The position numbers and the translations under genes were made by a program. This document shows, piece after piece, positions 9,668 through 16,143 of a stretch of DNA of 17,312 bases. Position 1 is the stretch's first letter. Every line of letters begins with the position of its first letter. The DNA is from Gammaproteobacteria bacterium UBA6968 (GTDB taxonomy: Bacteria; Pseudomonadota; Gammaproteobacteria; Pseudomonadales; Azotimanducaceae): the NCBI GenBank assembly GCA_002450255.1, contig DJYW01000177.1, forward strand, positions 1 through 17,312, in the 5' to 3' direction. The notes under the pieces were generated by a model. That model worked only from the letters and a program-made list of their open reading frames with translations. It had not been told where the DNA came from and made no database searches.

Positions 9668-9691
9668 CCCACATTTCTCCACTTTTTTCCA
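9668..9691 (-). promoter_or_regulatory. MraZ operator: three direct repeats with 10-bp spacing
   Basis: On the minus strand TGGA (9691-9688), TGGA (9681-9678) and TGGG (9671-9668) recur at exactly 10-bp intervals. This matches the MraZ box pattern known from E. coli (TGGG-type repeats with about 5-nt spacers). No fourth box is seen on either side. They sit just past the predicted transcription start, so bound MraZ would block RNA polymerase. Confidence 0.75.
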
Positions 9692-9698
9692 ATTTGCG

Positions 9699-9727
9699 AC
9701 ACTATCGACGTAAACTGAATGAGTCAA
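9699..9727 (-). promoter_or_regulatory. Predicted promoter of the dcw cluster (Pmra-like)
   Basis: On the minus strand a near-consensus -35 TTGACT (9727-9722) is followed by a 17-nt spacer and a weak -10 TAGTGT (9704-9699). An alternative -10, GATAGT, sits 2 nt closer with a 15-nt spacer. The predicted start near 9692 places the MraZ boxes at the beginning of the transcript and leaves a leader of about 145 nt before mraZ. The good -35 and the operator next to it are the support; the -10 is poor. Confidence 0.55.
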
Positions 9728-9912
9728 GCATAAATGTATTCTGGAAACGCCTATAAGCCTCGGAAAAATAAGCAATTTTTAAGTGTAAAAGAGCCGGTTG
9801 ACTAAGATTCTATAGATAATAATGGGATAGTTTGAAAACCTCGAATCTACTTTAAGTATGCCGTATTAGGCGTCCGTATGTGGGGATCACGGCGGAGTCT
9901 AGACAGGAGTAG

Positions 9913-10272
<360 letters not shown>

Positions 10273-10278
10273 GGTGGA

Positions 10279-10307
10279 GAAGGTTAGGGACACCAACGCC
10301 AGATCAC
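10279..10307 (-). promoter_or_regulatory. Possible rnpB promoter
   Basis: On the minus strand TTGTGA (-35-like, 4 of 6 matches to TTGACA) is followed by 17 nt and TAACCT (-10-like, 3 of 6) ending about 7 nt before the inferred 5' end of the RNase P RNA. Placement is right but the -10 match is weak, so this is tentative. Coordinates are approximate to a few bases. Confidence 0.3.
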
Positions 10308-10388
10308 AAGCAAGTATTACTTGTATAGCCGCTAAAACTGAAATCGAGATAGGTAGAGAAACCGACAAAAGTCTAGACAACGCCGCCT

Positions 10389-11219
10389 CTACTCCTGGAT
10401 CTCCAGCGCTTTGCGATAGAGATCCTGCTTGTTTCCGCCACTGATTTGTGCGGCCAGACGAGCCGCCTGCGAGGGTGAGAGCTCTTGCAGTAGAGCATGC
10501 AAAACTGACTCAGCCGCGGCCTGGTCGGTGCTAATCTCCTGCGCCTCGAGCAGACCTATAAACTCGCCTTTCGGTGCATCCGCTAGCTGTGACAAGACTT
10601 CCGCTGCGGGACCGACATAAAAAGTTTCATACTGTTTTGTCATCTCGCGACCAAGCATGACGCGGCGGGTACCCAGTTCAGCCATCGTCTCCAATGTGCC
10701 GCGTATGCGCTTGGGACTTTCAAGAAAAATCATCGCCTCCGGTTGTGCAATTGCAGCAGCCAAAAGTTTTTTGCGAGCTTGGCGCTTGGTCGGTAAGAAT
10801 CCGATGAACCGAAACGGGTGACACGGCAAAGGGCAGACACTGAGCAGGGCAGTTAGGGCGCTCGCGCCAGGGACTGGAAGAGTTTGTACACCTTTTGCCG
10901 CCGCAAGCTTAATCAACAAGTAACCCGGATCGTTTATCAGTGGCGTGCCAGCATCCGAGACCAAAGCAACATCGGCGCCTTCTTGCATGCGCTTCAATAA
11001 ATAGGGACTGGCTTTGTCTTCATTGTGTTCGTGCAAACTCACTAGCTCACGGTTACCACCAGAACCGTCTTGCACCCCGAGGTGCTGCAACAGAACGCGC
11101 GTTCGTCTGGTATCCTCGGCGGCGATAATCTGCACCGTTGAAAGGACATTAGCGGCACGTCTGCTGATGTCTTCGAGGTTTCCAATCGGCGTAGCCACCA
11201 CGTAGAGTTTGCCTTGCAT
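10389..11219 (-). CDS. rsmI: 16S rRNA (cytidine1402-2'-O)-methyltransferase RsmI
   Basis: SAM-dependent tetrapyrrole-methylase-fold enzyme that 2'-O-methylates C1402 of 16S rRNA, complementing RsmH. The protein has 276 residues from the ATG at 11219: LYVVATPIGNLEDISRRA (5-22), IIAAEDTRRTRVLL (31-44), VALVSDAGTPLINDPG (84-99), PVPGASALTALL (116-127) and FIGFLP (138-143), all family signatures. The frame is open for 33 more codons upstream, but those would lie over the lpoA signal peptide and show no RsmI similarity. MQGKLYVVATPIG is the usual N-terminus, and AAGGA lies about 11 nt before this ATG. The start codon overlaps the lpoA start codon on the other strand within one CATG. Confidence 0.95.
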   Translation of the reverse strand: MQGKLYVVATPIGNLEDISRRAANVLSTVQIIAAEDTRRTRVLLQHLGVQDGSGGNRELVSLHEHNEDKASPYLLKRMQEGADVALVSDAGTPLINDPGYLLIKLAAAKGVQTLPVPGASALTALLSVCPLPCHPFRFIGFLPTKRQARKKLLAAAIAQPEAMIFLESPKRIRGTLETMAELGTRRVMLGREMTKQYETFYVGPAAEVLSQLADAPKGEFIGLLEAQEISTDQAAAESVLHALLQELSPSQAARLAAQISGGNKQDLYRKALEIQE

Positions 11220-13152
11220 GAGAAATTCATTCCTTATTACAGCCGCTGCCACAATTTTGCTACAGGCATGCCAAAGTAACACCAGCGCCCCAGCCGTTAA
11301 AATCCAAGAGCCTGTCACGGTACGGATTAACGAGCCGGTCGCTGCGGATTATCTGCGCGAAGCGGAGCTAATCGCGACATCGCTATCTACGGACATTTCA
11401 CAAAGCAACGCCTTTTCCCGCTATGCCGACTTGGTGCTCTCCGCCACAAAACTATTTGTCGCACAAAATGACATTGGTCTCGCCGACGACACTTTAACCC
11501 GACTCGATCCATTCTGGCGCGAGCCGACGCGTTTGAACCGGGATCAAATCAATATTTACCACCGCCTCCGAGCCACGATTGCATTAGCTCAAAGTCGCCT
11601 CGAGCAAGCACTTGAAGCAAGCAAACTGGTCTCCTCTCCGGGTGTGAGCGACTGGCGGCTGCGTGCCGACATTTGTTCCAGCATGCGCGACTTCGTCTGC
11701 GCAGCGAACAACCTAATCGATGTGCAGGAACAGACTGGCGAACAAACTCAGAATGAGGCAATTTGGCAAGCACTCAAGAACACGGACGAGTTGCCTAAAA
11801 GTGACTCTATGACGCCGCTGCAAGAGAGTTGGTGGGCGCTCAGGCGTGAAGTTCTTAACGGCATTGATGCAACGCCGTCGGCTGTTAAGCAAAGGATGCA
11901 ATGGCTAGCGTGGCGGCAAACAAACTTCATGCATCCCGCCGCGCAAAACCCGCCGCAGCAACTATTGCGCCTTGAGACCTATCGGCCAAAACGTCTAGCG
12001 ATACTGCTACCGCTAAGTGGCGATCTTAGCTACGCAGGTCAGGCGGTTCGCGACGGCTATTTGGCCGCATATCTAACTGATCGCGCCGCTGGGTCCCAAC
12101 GAATCAACAAACGCAACGCACAGGCACGCCAACCAACGGTCACGTCGCTGCTTAACACGGCTGTATTTTACGATACTGAGTCGGCACCGATTGCAGAGTT
12201 ATTTGGCGATGCGCTGGAAGCAGGCGCAGATTTAATTGTAGGTCCGCTTCTAAAAGAGCGCGCAGAACGGTTAGCGAGCCTGGCCGCAACGACTGCCACA
12301 CCAACGTTGCTGCTGAATTACTTGGACTCATCCGGCACGCAAGGCCGCAAAGTCGACCCTCAATCCACTCCCCAAATCATGCAACTTGGCGCAACGATCG
12401 AAGATGAGGCCAAATCGCTTATCGAAGCGCTGGGGCGGATGAATCACGAGAATGTGCTTATTATTTCGAATAATCAGGGGTGGGCTTATCGTGCCAACAG
12501 TGTCATGGCAAGCGAATGGCCGTACGCCCTAACTAATGCCTCGTTTAACAACCTCAAAGAACTTACCGGCGCGGTGGGGCGCAGCATGCAAGTCGCAGCA
12601 AGCGAAGAACGGCATCGGAAGCTTGCGGCTCTAATCGAGCAGCCGCTGGAGTTTTTAGCGCGTGCACGCAAAGATCTAGATGCGATCGTTGCTCTGACCG
12701 ACCATCAGGAGAGCCTCGCGCTGCTCCCGGTCCTGCAGTTTCACTTTGCAGAAGGCATTCCTGTTTACGCCACATCGTTAAGCGCGCGGGGTCAGCAATT
12801 GGAACAGCTCGCCGGGTTTAACGTTACCGAAATTCCGCTGCTTGCCAAACCGGATACGGATTTCAAAACGCTCCAACAACTATTTCCAATCACGGCCAAT
12901 CCGATCGCTGAACTTTATGCATTAGGATTCGACGCTTATCGCATCTCGACCTGGTTAGACGCGACGGATTCGGCCAGCCCGCACACCAGCTTCCCGTACA
13001 ATGGCGCACTGGGCCAAATCAAGCACCAACCGGACGGAAAGTTGATCCGGAAACTAAAGCTCAAAACGGTTAGGACCAACGGCACAATGGCGACAACCAT
13101 AATGCCGCTTCGTTCGCCGCCTCAATCTCAACCGCCATCGACTAGTGACTAA
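11218..13152 (+). CDS. lpoA: Penicillin-binding protein activator LpoA (outer-membrane lipoprotein)
   Basis: LpoA reaches from the outer membrane through the cell wall to stimulate the PBP1A transpeptidase. The ATG at 11218 gives 644 residues: a lipoprotein signal peptide with lipobox Leu-Gln-Ala-Cys (Cys18), an N-terminal helical, TPR-like domain (about 35-245) with repeated Ala/Leu-rich helices, and a C-terminal periplasmic-binding-protein-like domain starting at KRLAILLPLSGDLSYAG (about 258-274). The last 20 or so residues are Pro/Ser-rich. An in-frame TTG at 11209 would add 3 residues; I prefer the ATG. Only a weak TAGAG lies upstream, inside rsmI. No promoter was recognised. It overlaps yraN by 8 nt. 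Confidence 0.88.
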   Translation: MRNSFLITAAATILLQACQSNTSAPAVKIQEPVTVRINEPVAADYLREAELIATSLSTDISQSNAFSRYADLVLSATKLFVAQNDIGLADDTLTRLDPFWREPTRLNRDQINIYHRLRATIALAQSRLEQALEASKLVSSPGVSDWRLRADICSSMRDFVCAANNLIDVQEQTGEQTQNEAIWQALKNTDELPKSDSMTPLQESWWALRREVLNGIDATPSAVKQRMQWLAWRQTNFMHPAAQNPPQQLLRLETYRPKRLAILLPLSGDLSYAGQAVRDGYLAAYLTDRAAGSQRINKRNAQARQPTVTSLLNTAVFYDTESAPIAELFGDALEAGADLIVGPLLKERAERLASLAATTATPTLLLNYLDSSGTQGRKVDPQSTPQIMQLGATIEDEAKSLIEALGRMNHENVLIISNNQGWAYRANSVMASEWPYALTNASFNNLKELTGAVGRSMQVAASEERHRKLAALIEQPLEFLARARKDLDAIVALTDHQESLALLPVLQFHFAEGIPVYATSLSARGQQLEQLAGFNVTEIPLLAKPDTDFKTLQQLFPITANPIAELYALGFDAYRISTWLDATDSASPHTSFPYNGALGQIKHQPDGKLIRKLKLKTVRTNGTMATTIMPLRSPPQSQPPSTSD

Positions 13153-13555
13153 CACTTCTGCTACGAAAGGCCATCGCTATGAAACCTGCGCGCTCTGGTA
13201 CTTACGAACTCGTGGCTTACATCTGGTTGCTCGCAACTATCGCTGCCGCTGGGGCGAGATCGACTTGATCATGCTTGCAACAAACAAAGCTTCTAAGGAG
13301 ACTCCGACGCCTGCTGCGAGGACCCTGGTTTTTGTTGAAGTTCGCTTTCGAAAATCGATATTGTTCGGTCGGCCCGAAGCTACCATTAGGATGACAAAAC
13401 AGCGCAGGCTGTGTCGCGCTGCTCGACACTTTTTAGGTTCTACAACAGCCTATACTCAAGCAGCGGCCAGATTTGACGTGCTAGCTATTTCGCAGCCAAA
13501 CTATCTGCCAAAGTTTAACTGGATACAGGATGCTTTCGAATGTACAGAAGGATGA
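13145..13555 (+). CDS. yraN: YraN family protein (UPF0102), nuclease-like fold
   Basis: Small predicted cytoplasmic protein of unknown cellular role whose fold resembles Holliday-junction resolvase-type endonucleases. The 136 residues carry the family core: GHRYETCALWYLRTRGLHLVARN-type N-terminal helix and strand (9-31), WGEIDLI with Glu38 and Asp40 (36-42), and LVFVEVR (61-67), the E-D-ExR-like set expected of this fold. It starts at a GTG that overlaps the lpoA stop (GTGACTAA), and its end overlaps the next gene by 16 nt. The segment between the GEID and VEVR motifs carries a short polar insert (about 46-59). Association with lpoA is conserved in gammaproteobacteria. Confidence 0.9.
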   Translation: MTNTSATKGHRYETCALWYLRTRGLHLVARNYRCRWGEIDLIMLATNKASKETPTPAARTLVFVEVRFRKSILFGRPEATIRMTKQRRLCRAARHFLGSTTAYTQAAARFDVLAISQPNYLPKFNWIQDAFECTEG

Positions 13556-14115
13556 TGTCGTTAGTGTCGTTGCGGTTTCTTTTAATTGGCGTGCTATGCC
13601 TTAGCGGTTGTGTAACCAGCAATACCGACAATCGAACAATGGGCACTATTGTCGATGACAATATGCTTGAGGTGATGGTCGCTAAAGAAATACGGCGCTC
13701 GGACGACGCTTACAAAGGCGCTCATCTGGTAGTTGCCGCATATGACGGACTAATACTAATCGTGGGACAAGTGCCAAGTGATGCGCTTAAAAAACAAGCT
13801 ACGACTGTTGCGGAAGGTATGTATAAAGTTGAGCCCGGCAACGTTCACAATCACTTGACGATCGGCGGCCCGACCACCCTACTAGCGCGTACTAACGATG
13901 GCTATCTAACCACCAGGGCGAAAACATCTCTGGTCCTGGACGAAGGGTTGCGTGGCCTGCGCATTAAGGTTTTGACAGAAAATGGGGTGGTGTTCTTACT
14001 TGGTAGCGTTACCAGAGCTCAAGCCGACCGGGCGGTAGAAGTGATCAGCAAAACCTATGGCGTTCAGAAAATCGTCAAAGTGTTCGCCTATATTGACTCC
14101 GACGAGCCCCTCTAA
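13540..14115 (+). CDS. dolP: BON-domain outer-membrane lipoprotein, DolP (YraP)-like
   Basis: DolP-type proteins are outer-membrane lipoproteins with two BON domains that support envelope integrity and bind anionic phospholipid at division sites in E. coli. The 191-residue product (same length as E. coli DolP) has a signal peptide with lipobox Leu-Ser-Gly-Cys (Cys24; residue +2 is Val, so no inner-membrane retention signal), BON1 at about 41-108 (VAAYDGLILIVGQV) and BON2 at about 119-186 (ENGVVFLLGSV). The ATG at 13540 has AGGA 9 nt upstream; the ATGs at 13552 and 13555 lack suitable spacing. It overlaps yraN by 16 nt; in E. coli diaA lies between them. Confidence 0.92.
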   Translation: MYRRMMSLVSLRFLLIGVLCLSGCVTSNTDNRTMGTIVDDNMLEVMVAKEIRRSDDAYKGAHLVVAAYDGLILIVGQVPSDALKKQATTVAEGMYKVEPGNVHNHLTIGGPTTLLARTNDGYLTTRAKTSLVLDEGLRGLRIKVLTENGVVFLLGSVTRAQADRAVEVISKTYGVQKIVKVFAYIDSDEPL

Positions 14116-14201
14116 ACCATCAGTACATCGTCAAGGCCCGCAACACGGTCTGCCAAACACTAACATTCCAATCAGTGGCTGGCAGCCAGGCTCACGGAAC
14201 C

Positions 14202-14660
14202 TTAAACTAGTTTTAGTGAGGGTTTACCCGAAGCCTCTGGTTTCGCATTGGCGGCCACTTCATCCTTGCCTGGCGTAGCCTGCTTCGACAACGCGGCGTC
14301 GCCGGTTTGAGCTTCCGCTTCATCCACCCTTGACGGTTCGGCTTCGACTGGATACTCATCCTCGAACGCCAGCCCCTCGCCACTATCTCGACAGTAAATG
14401 GCACGAATACTCTCCAACGGCAAAGTAAGCTCTCGGTCGATTCCGGCAAAACGCCCGCGACACATGACGAACTCATCGCCTAGTACCAAGTCCCTTACGG
14501 CCACTGGCGATATGTTCAGTACTACTTGCCCGTCGCGAATGTACTCAGTAGGAACGACGACACCGGGCACGTCTGTCTCGACAAGCACATTTGGCACTTC
14601 GCCGTTATCCACTATCCACTCATACATCGCCCGCAACAGATAGGGACGACGTGGCGTCAC
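14202..14660 (-). CDS. sspB: ClpXP protease specificity-enhancing factor SspB
   Basis: Adaptor that delivers ssrA-tagged and other substrates to ClpXP. The 152-residue protein has a compact N-terminal substrate-binding domain (about 4-105: RPYLLRAMYEWIVDNG, VVVPTEYI, VVLNISPVAVRDLVLGD, CRGRFAG), a flexible acidic/Ala-rich linker (about 105-143), and a C-terminal tail KPSLKLV resembling the ClpX-binding XB tail of E. coli SspB. The start is a GTG at 14660 overlapping the sspA stop as GTGA, with GGAG 8 nt upstream. It is co-transcribed with sspA and converges on dolP. Confidence 0.95.
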   Translation of the reverse strand: MTPRRPYLLRAMYEWIVDNGEVPNVLVETDVPGVVVPTEYIRDGQVVLNISPVAVRDLVLGDEFVMCRGRFAGIDRELTLPLESIRAIYCRDSGEGLAFEDEYPVEAEPSRVDEAEAQTGDAALSKQATPGKDEVAANAKPEASGKPSLKLV

Positions 14661-15289
14661 TCCTGCATCTCCATTTCGGATTCCGTCAAGCTTTCCCGAA
14701 AAGCTTCGCGCTCAAACATCGCTTGCATATATTTAAGCAATGGACGAGTTGAGCGTTCTGGAAGAGCAATATCCACTGACTTGAGACGCCACAAAATTGG
14801 CACAACACAACAGTCGACTAAGGAGAACTCTTCGTTCATAAAAAACGGCTTTTCAGCAAATATAGGGGCTATAGAAATGATGCTTTCGCGCAATTCTTTG
14901 CGCGCCTTACTTAACACCGTTTCGCGGCCTTTGCCCAACATCAAAATATCGAGCTTGCCACTCCATTCTTTTTCGACCCGGCTTATCCAAAGACGCGAAA
15001 GCGCTCTCTGTACTGGATATACCGGCAACAGAGGTGGATGCGGGAACCGCTCATCGAGGTACTCCATGATGACATTGGCTTCGTATAAGACCAGGTCTCG
15101 GTCCGCCAGCGTTGGCAAACTGCCATACGGGTTAATTTCTGCGAGGTCTTCGTTCATCTTGCCAGCGGCAACATCGATGATGTCTACCGTGACACCCTTT
15201 TCGGCCAGAACCAGACGTACTCGATGCGAGTAATGGTCTCGCGGATCAGAAAATAACGTCATAGATGATCTCTTCGTTACGACGCTCAT
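14657..15289 (-). CDS. sspA: Stringent starvation protein A (SspA)
   Basis: RNA-polymerase-associated regulator with a glutathione S-transferase fold, involved in stationary-phase and acid stress responses. From the ATG at 15289 it is 210 residues: an N-terminal thioredoxin-like domain (RSSMTLFSDPRDHYSHRVR at 7-25, LVLAEKG, SLPTLADRDLVLYEANVIMEYL) and a helical C-terminal domain (FSLVDCCVVPILWRL). The surface PHPP segment (83-86) known from E. coli SspA is present. The frame is open 31 codons further upstream to 15382, but AGGGGA sits about 7 nt before 15289 and the extra residues do not look like SspA and cover the predicted promoter. sspB overlaps by 4 nt. Confidence 0.95.
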   Translation of the reverse strand: MSVVTKRSSMTLFSDPRDHYSHRVRLVLAEKGVTVDIIDVAAGKMNEDLAEINPYGSLPTLADRDLVLYEANVIMEYLDERFPHPPLLPVYPVQRALSRLWISRVEKEWSGKLDILMLGKGRETVLSKARKELRESIISIAPIFAEKPFFMNEEFSLVDCCVVPILWRLKSVDIALPERSTRPLLKYMQAMFEREAFRESLTESEMEMQE

Positions 15290-15315
15290 ATCAATCCCCT
15301 GTAATTTTTTTGAAA

Positions 15316-15330
15316 GGCTAAACATTAGCC
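15316..15330. repeat. Short hairpin in the sspA leader
   Basis: GGCTAA-ACA-TTAGCC gives a perfect 6-bp stem with a 3-nt loop, 27 nt before the sspA start. On the minus strand it is followed by TTTC and an A-run rather than a T-run, so it is a poor terminator for petC transcripts. It may act in the leader RNA. Confidence 0.3.
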
Positions 15331-15344
15331 CATATACGCAAAAC

Positions 15345-15373
15345 GCGATGTGCCGATTTCTCAGCAACATCGC
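15345..15373. repeat. 7-bp inverted repeat overlapping the predicted sspA start site
   Basis: GCGATGT (15345-15351) and ACATCGC (15367-15373) form a perfect inverted repeat with a 15-nt spacer, beginning directly downstream of the TATAAT on the minus strand. The position suits an operator. It could also be chance or an RNA stem. Confidence 0.35.
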
Positions 15374-15379
15374 ATTATA
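15374..15379 (-). promoter_or_regulatory. Probable -10 element of an sspAB promoter
   Basis: A perfect TATAAT on the minus strand in the 119-nt gap between petC and sspA. No good -35 lies 16-18 nt upstream (that stretch reads about CGAAGA), so the promoter may rely on an activator or on the adjacent TG. Transcription would begin near 15367, leaving a leader of about 78 nt. Confidence 0.45.
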
Positions 15380-15408
15380 CATAAGGTGAAGCGATTCTTC
15401 GGAAGGTA

Positions 15409-16143
15409 CTAGTGCTCGATATCTTTCCAGTATTCGCGATTCAGAAGATAAGTGAGCGATCCGAGAATGATCAGGAAGAGCAGCACATAAAGACCCAAGC
15501 TTTCTCGCTGCATGCGCGAGGGTTCACTCACGTAGTACAAAAAGTTGGTTAGGTCGTACATGGCTTCGTCAAAAGCCTCGGGGGTCAACTCGCCAGAGTT
15601 CGCATCCACAGTCAGCTGACTGCAAGCCTCGCCCGTTTCTCCGTCCATGCATACATTACGCTGTAAACCCTGCATGCTCACGAACACATTTGGCATTCCC
15701 ACGTTTGGAAACACTTTGTTATTCGTTCCTAGCGGCCGGTTTTCATCCACATAAAAGGTTCGCAAGTAGTTGTACACCCAATCAGGGTTGCGCACGCGGG
15801 TCACCATGGTGAGATCAGGCGGCGTGGCTCCAAACCAGTTTTTAGACTGCACCGGGTCCATCGACGTTGTCATCAAGTCACCGATCTTTTGGCCGGTAAA
15901 AATCAGGTTATCGAAGGCAATATCCCGCGGAATACCCAGATCGTCAGCAGTGCGGCCGTAGCGTTGAAATTTGAGGCTATGGCAGCCAATGCACATATTT
16001 ACATACAACTTAAAACCATTCTGGAGACTCGGCAGATTGGACAAATCTCCGTCAAATTTATCCATTGGCCAATTCACCTCTGACGCAGCATGACTCGCGA
16101 GAGGCAACCACAATACAGCTAGCAATAACCATTTTTTCATCAT
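15409..16143 (-). CDS. petC: Ubiquinol-cytochrome c reductase, cytochrome c1 subunit
   Basis: Membrane-anchored c-type cytochrome of the bc1 complex, passing electrons from the Rieske centre to soluble cytochrome c. The 244-residue precursor has a signal peptide (about 1-20, cleavage likely after SHA), the covalent haem site Cys51-Ile-Gly-Cys54-His55, a large periplasmic domain, and a C-terminal membrane anchor (about 216-234) ending in RNREYWKDIEH-type basic residues. Cys165 and Cys174 could form a disulfide. I could not assign the axial Met with certainty; Met150 in VGMPN is one candidate. The ATG at 16143 overlaps the petB stop (ATGA); a second ATG follows directly. Confidence 0.95.
   Translation of the reverse strand: MMKKWLLLAVLWLPLASHAASEVNWPMDKFDGDLSNLPSLQNGFKLYVNMCIGCHSLKFQRYGRTADDLGIPRDIAFDNLIFTGQKIGDLMTTSMDPVQSKNWFGATPPDLTMVTRVRNPDWVYNYLRTFYVDENRPLGTNNKVFPNVGMPNVFVSMQGLQRNVCMDGETGEACSQLTVDANSGELTPEAFDEAMYDLTNFLYYVSEPSRMQRESLGLYVLLFLIILGSLTYLLNREYWKDIEH

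Larger units (their letters stand above)
9546..9912. other. Intergenic control region between rnpB and mraZ
   Basis: A 367-nt gap without a credible gene. Its mraZ-proximal half holds the promoter and MraZ boxes listed separately plus the mraZ leader. The rnpB-proximal half (about 9728-9912) is AT-rich, with an inverted repeat AAAAAT-5 nt-ATTTTT at 9764-9780. I found no clear hairpin followed by a T-run to end rnpB, and no tRNA or small ORF with a good start. Confidence 0.6.

Noticed and set aside
9764..9780. AAAAAT/ATTTTT inverted repeat as a terminator for rnpB
   Set aside because: Stem is entirely A/T, about 135 nt beyond the RNA end, and not followed by a T-run; more likely plain AT-rich sequence upstream of the promoter.
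11220..11318. 33-residue N-terminal extension of RsmI
   Set aside because: It is the antisense of the LpoA signal peptide region, and the family begins at the MQGKLYVVATPIG segment.
14175..14195. Possible bidirectional terminator between dolP and sspB (CTGG-CAG-CCAG core with flanking GTG/CAC)
   Set aside because: The stem is only 4 bp plus a bulged outer part, and no T-run follows on either strand.
14526..15233. Long plus-strand open frame (about 235 codons) opposite sspA and sspB
   Set aside because: It lies wholly antisense to two well-recognised genes, has no recognisable domain, and its composition is what the complementary reading of sspA would give.
15290..15382. 31-residue N-terminal extension of SspA from an upstream ATG
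   Set aside because: The extension covers the TATAAT and palindrome, while the ATG at 15289 has a strong AGGGGA ribosome site and gives the family's normal N-terminus and length.
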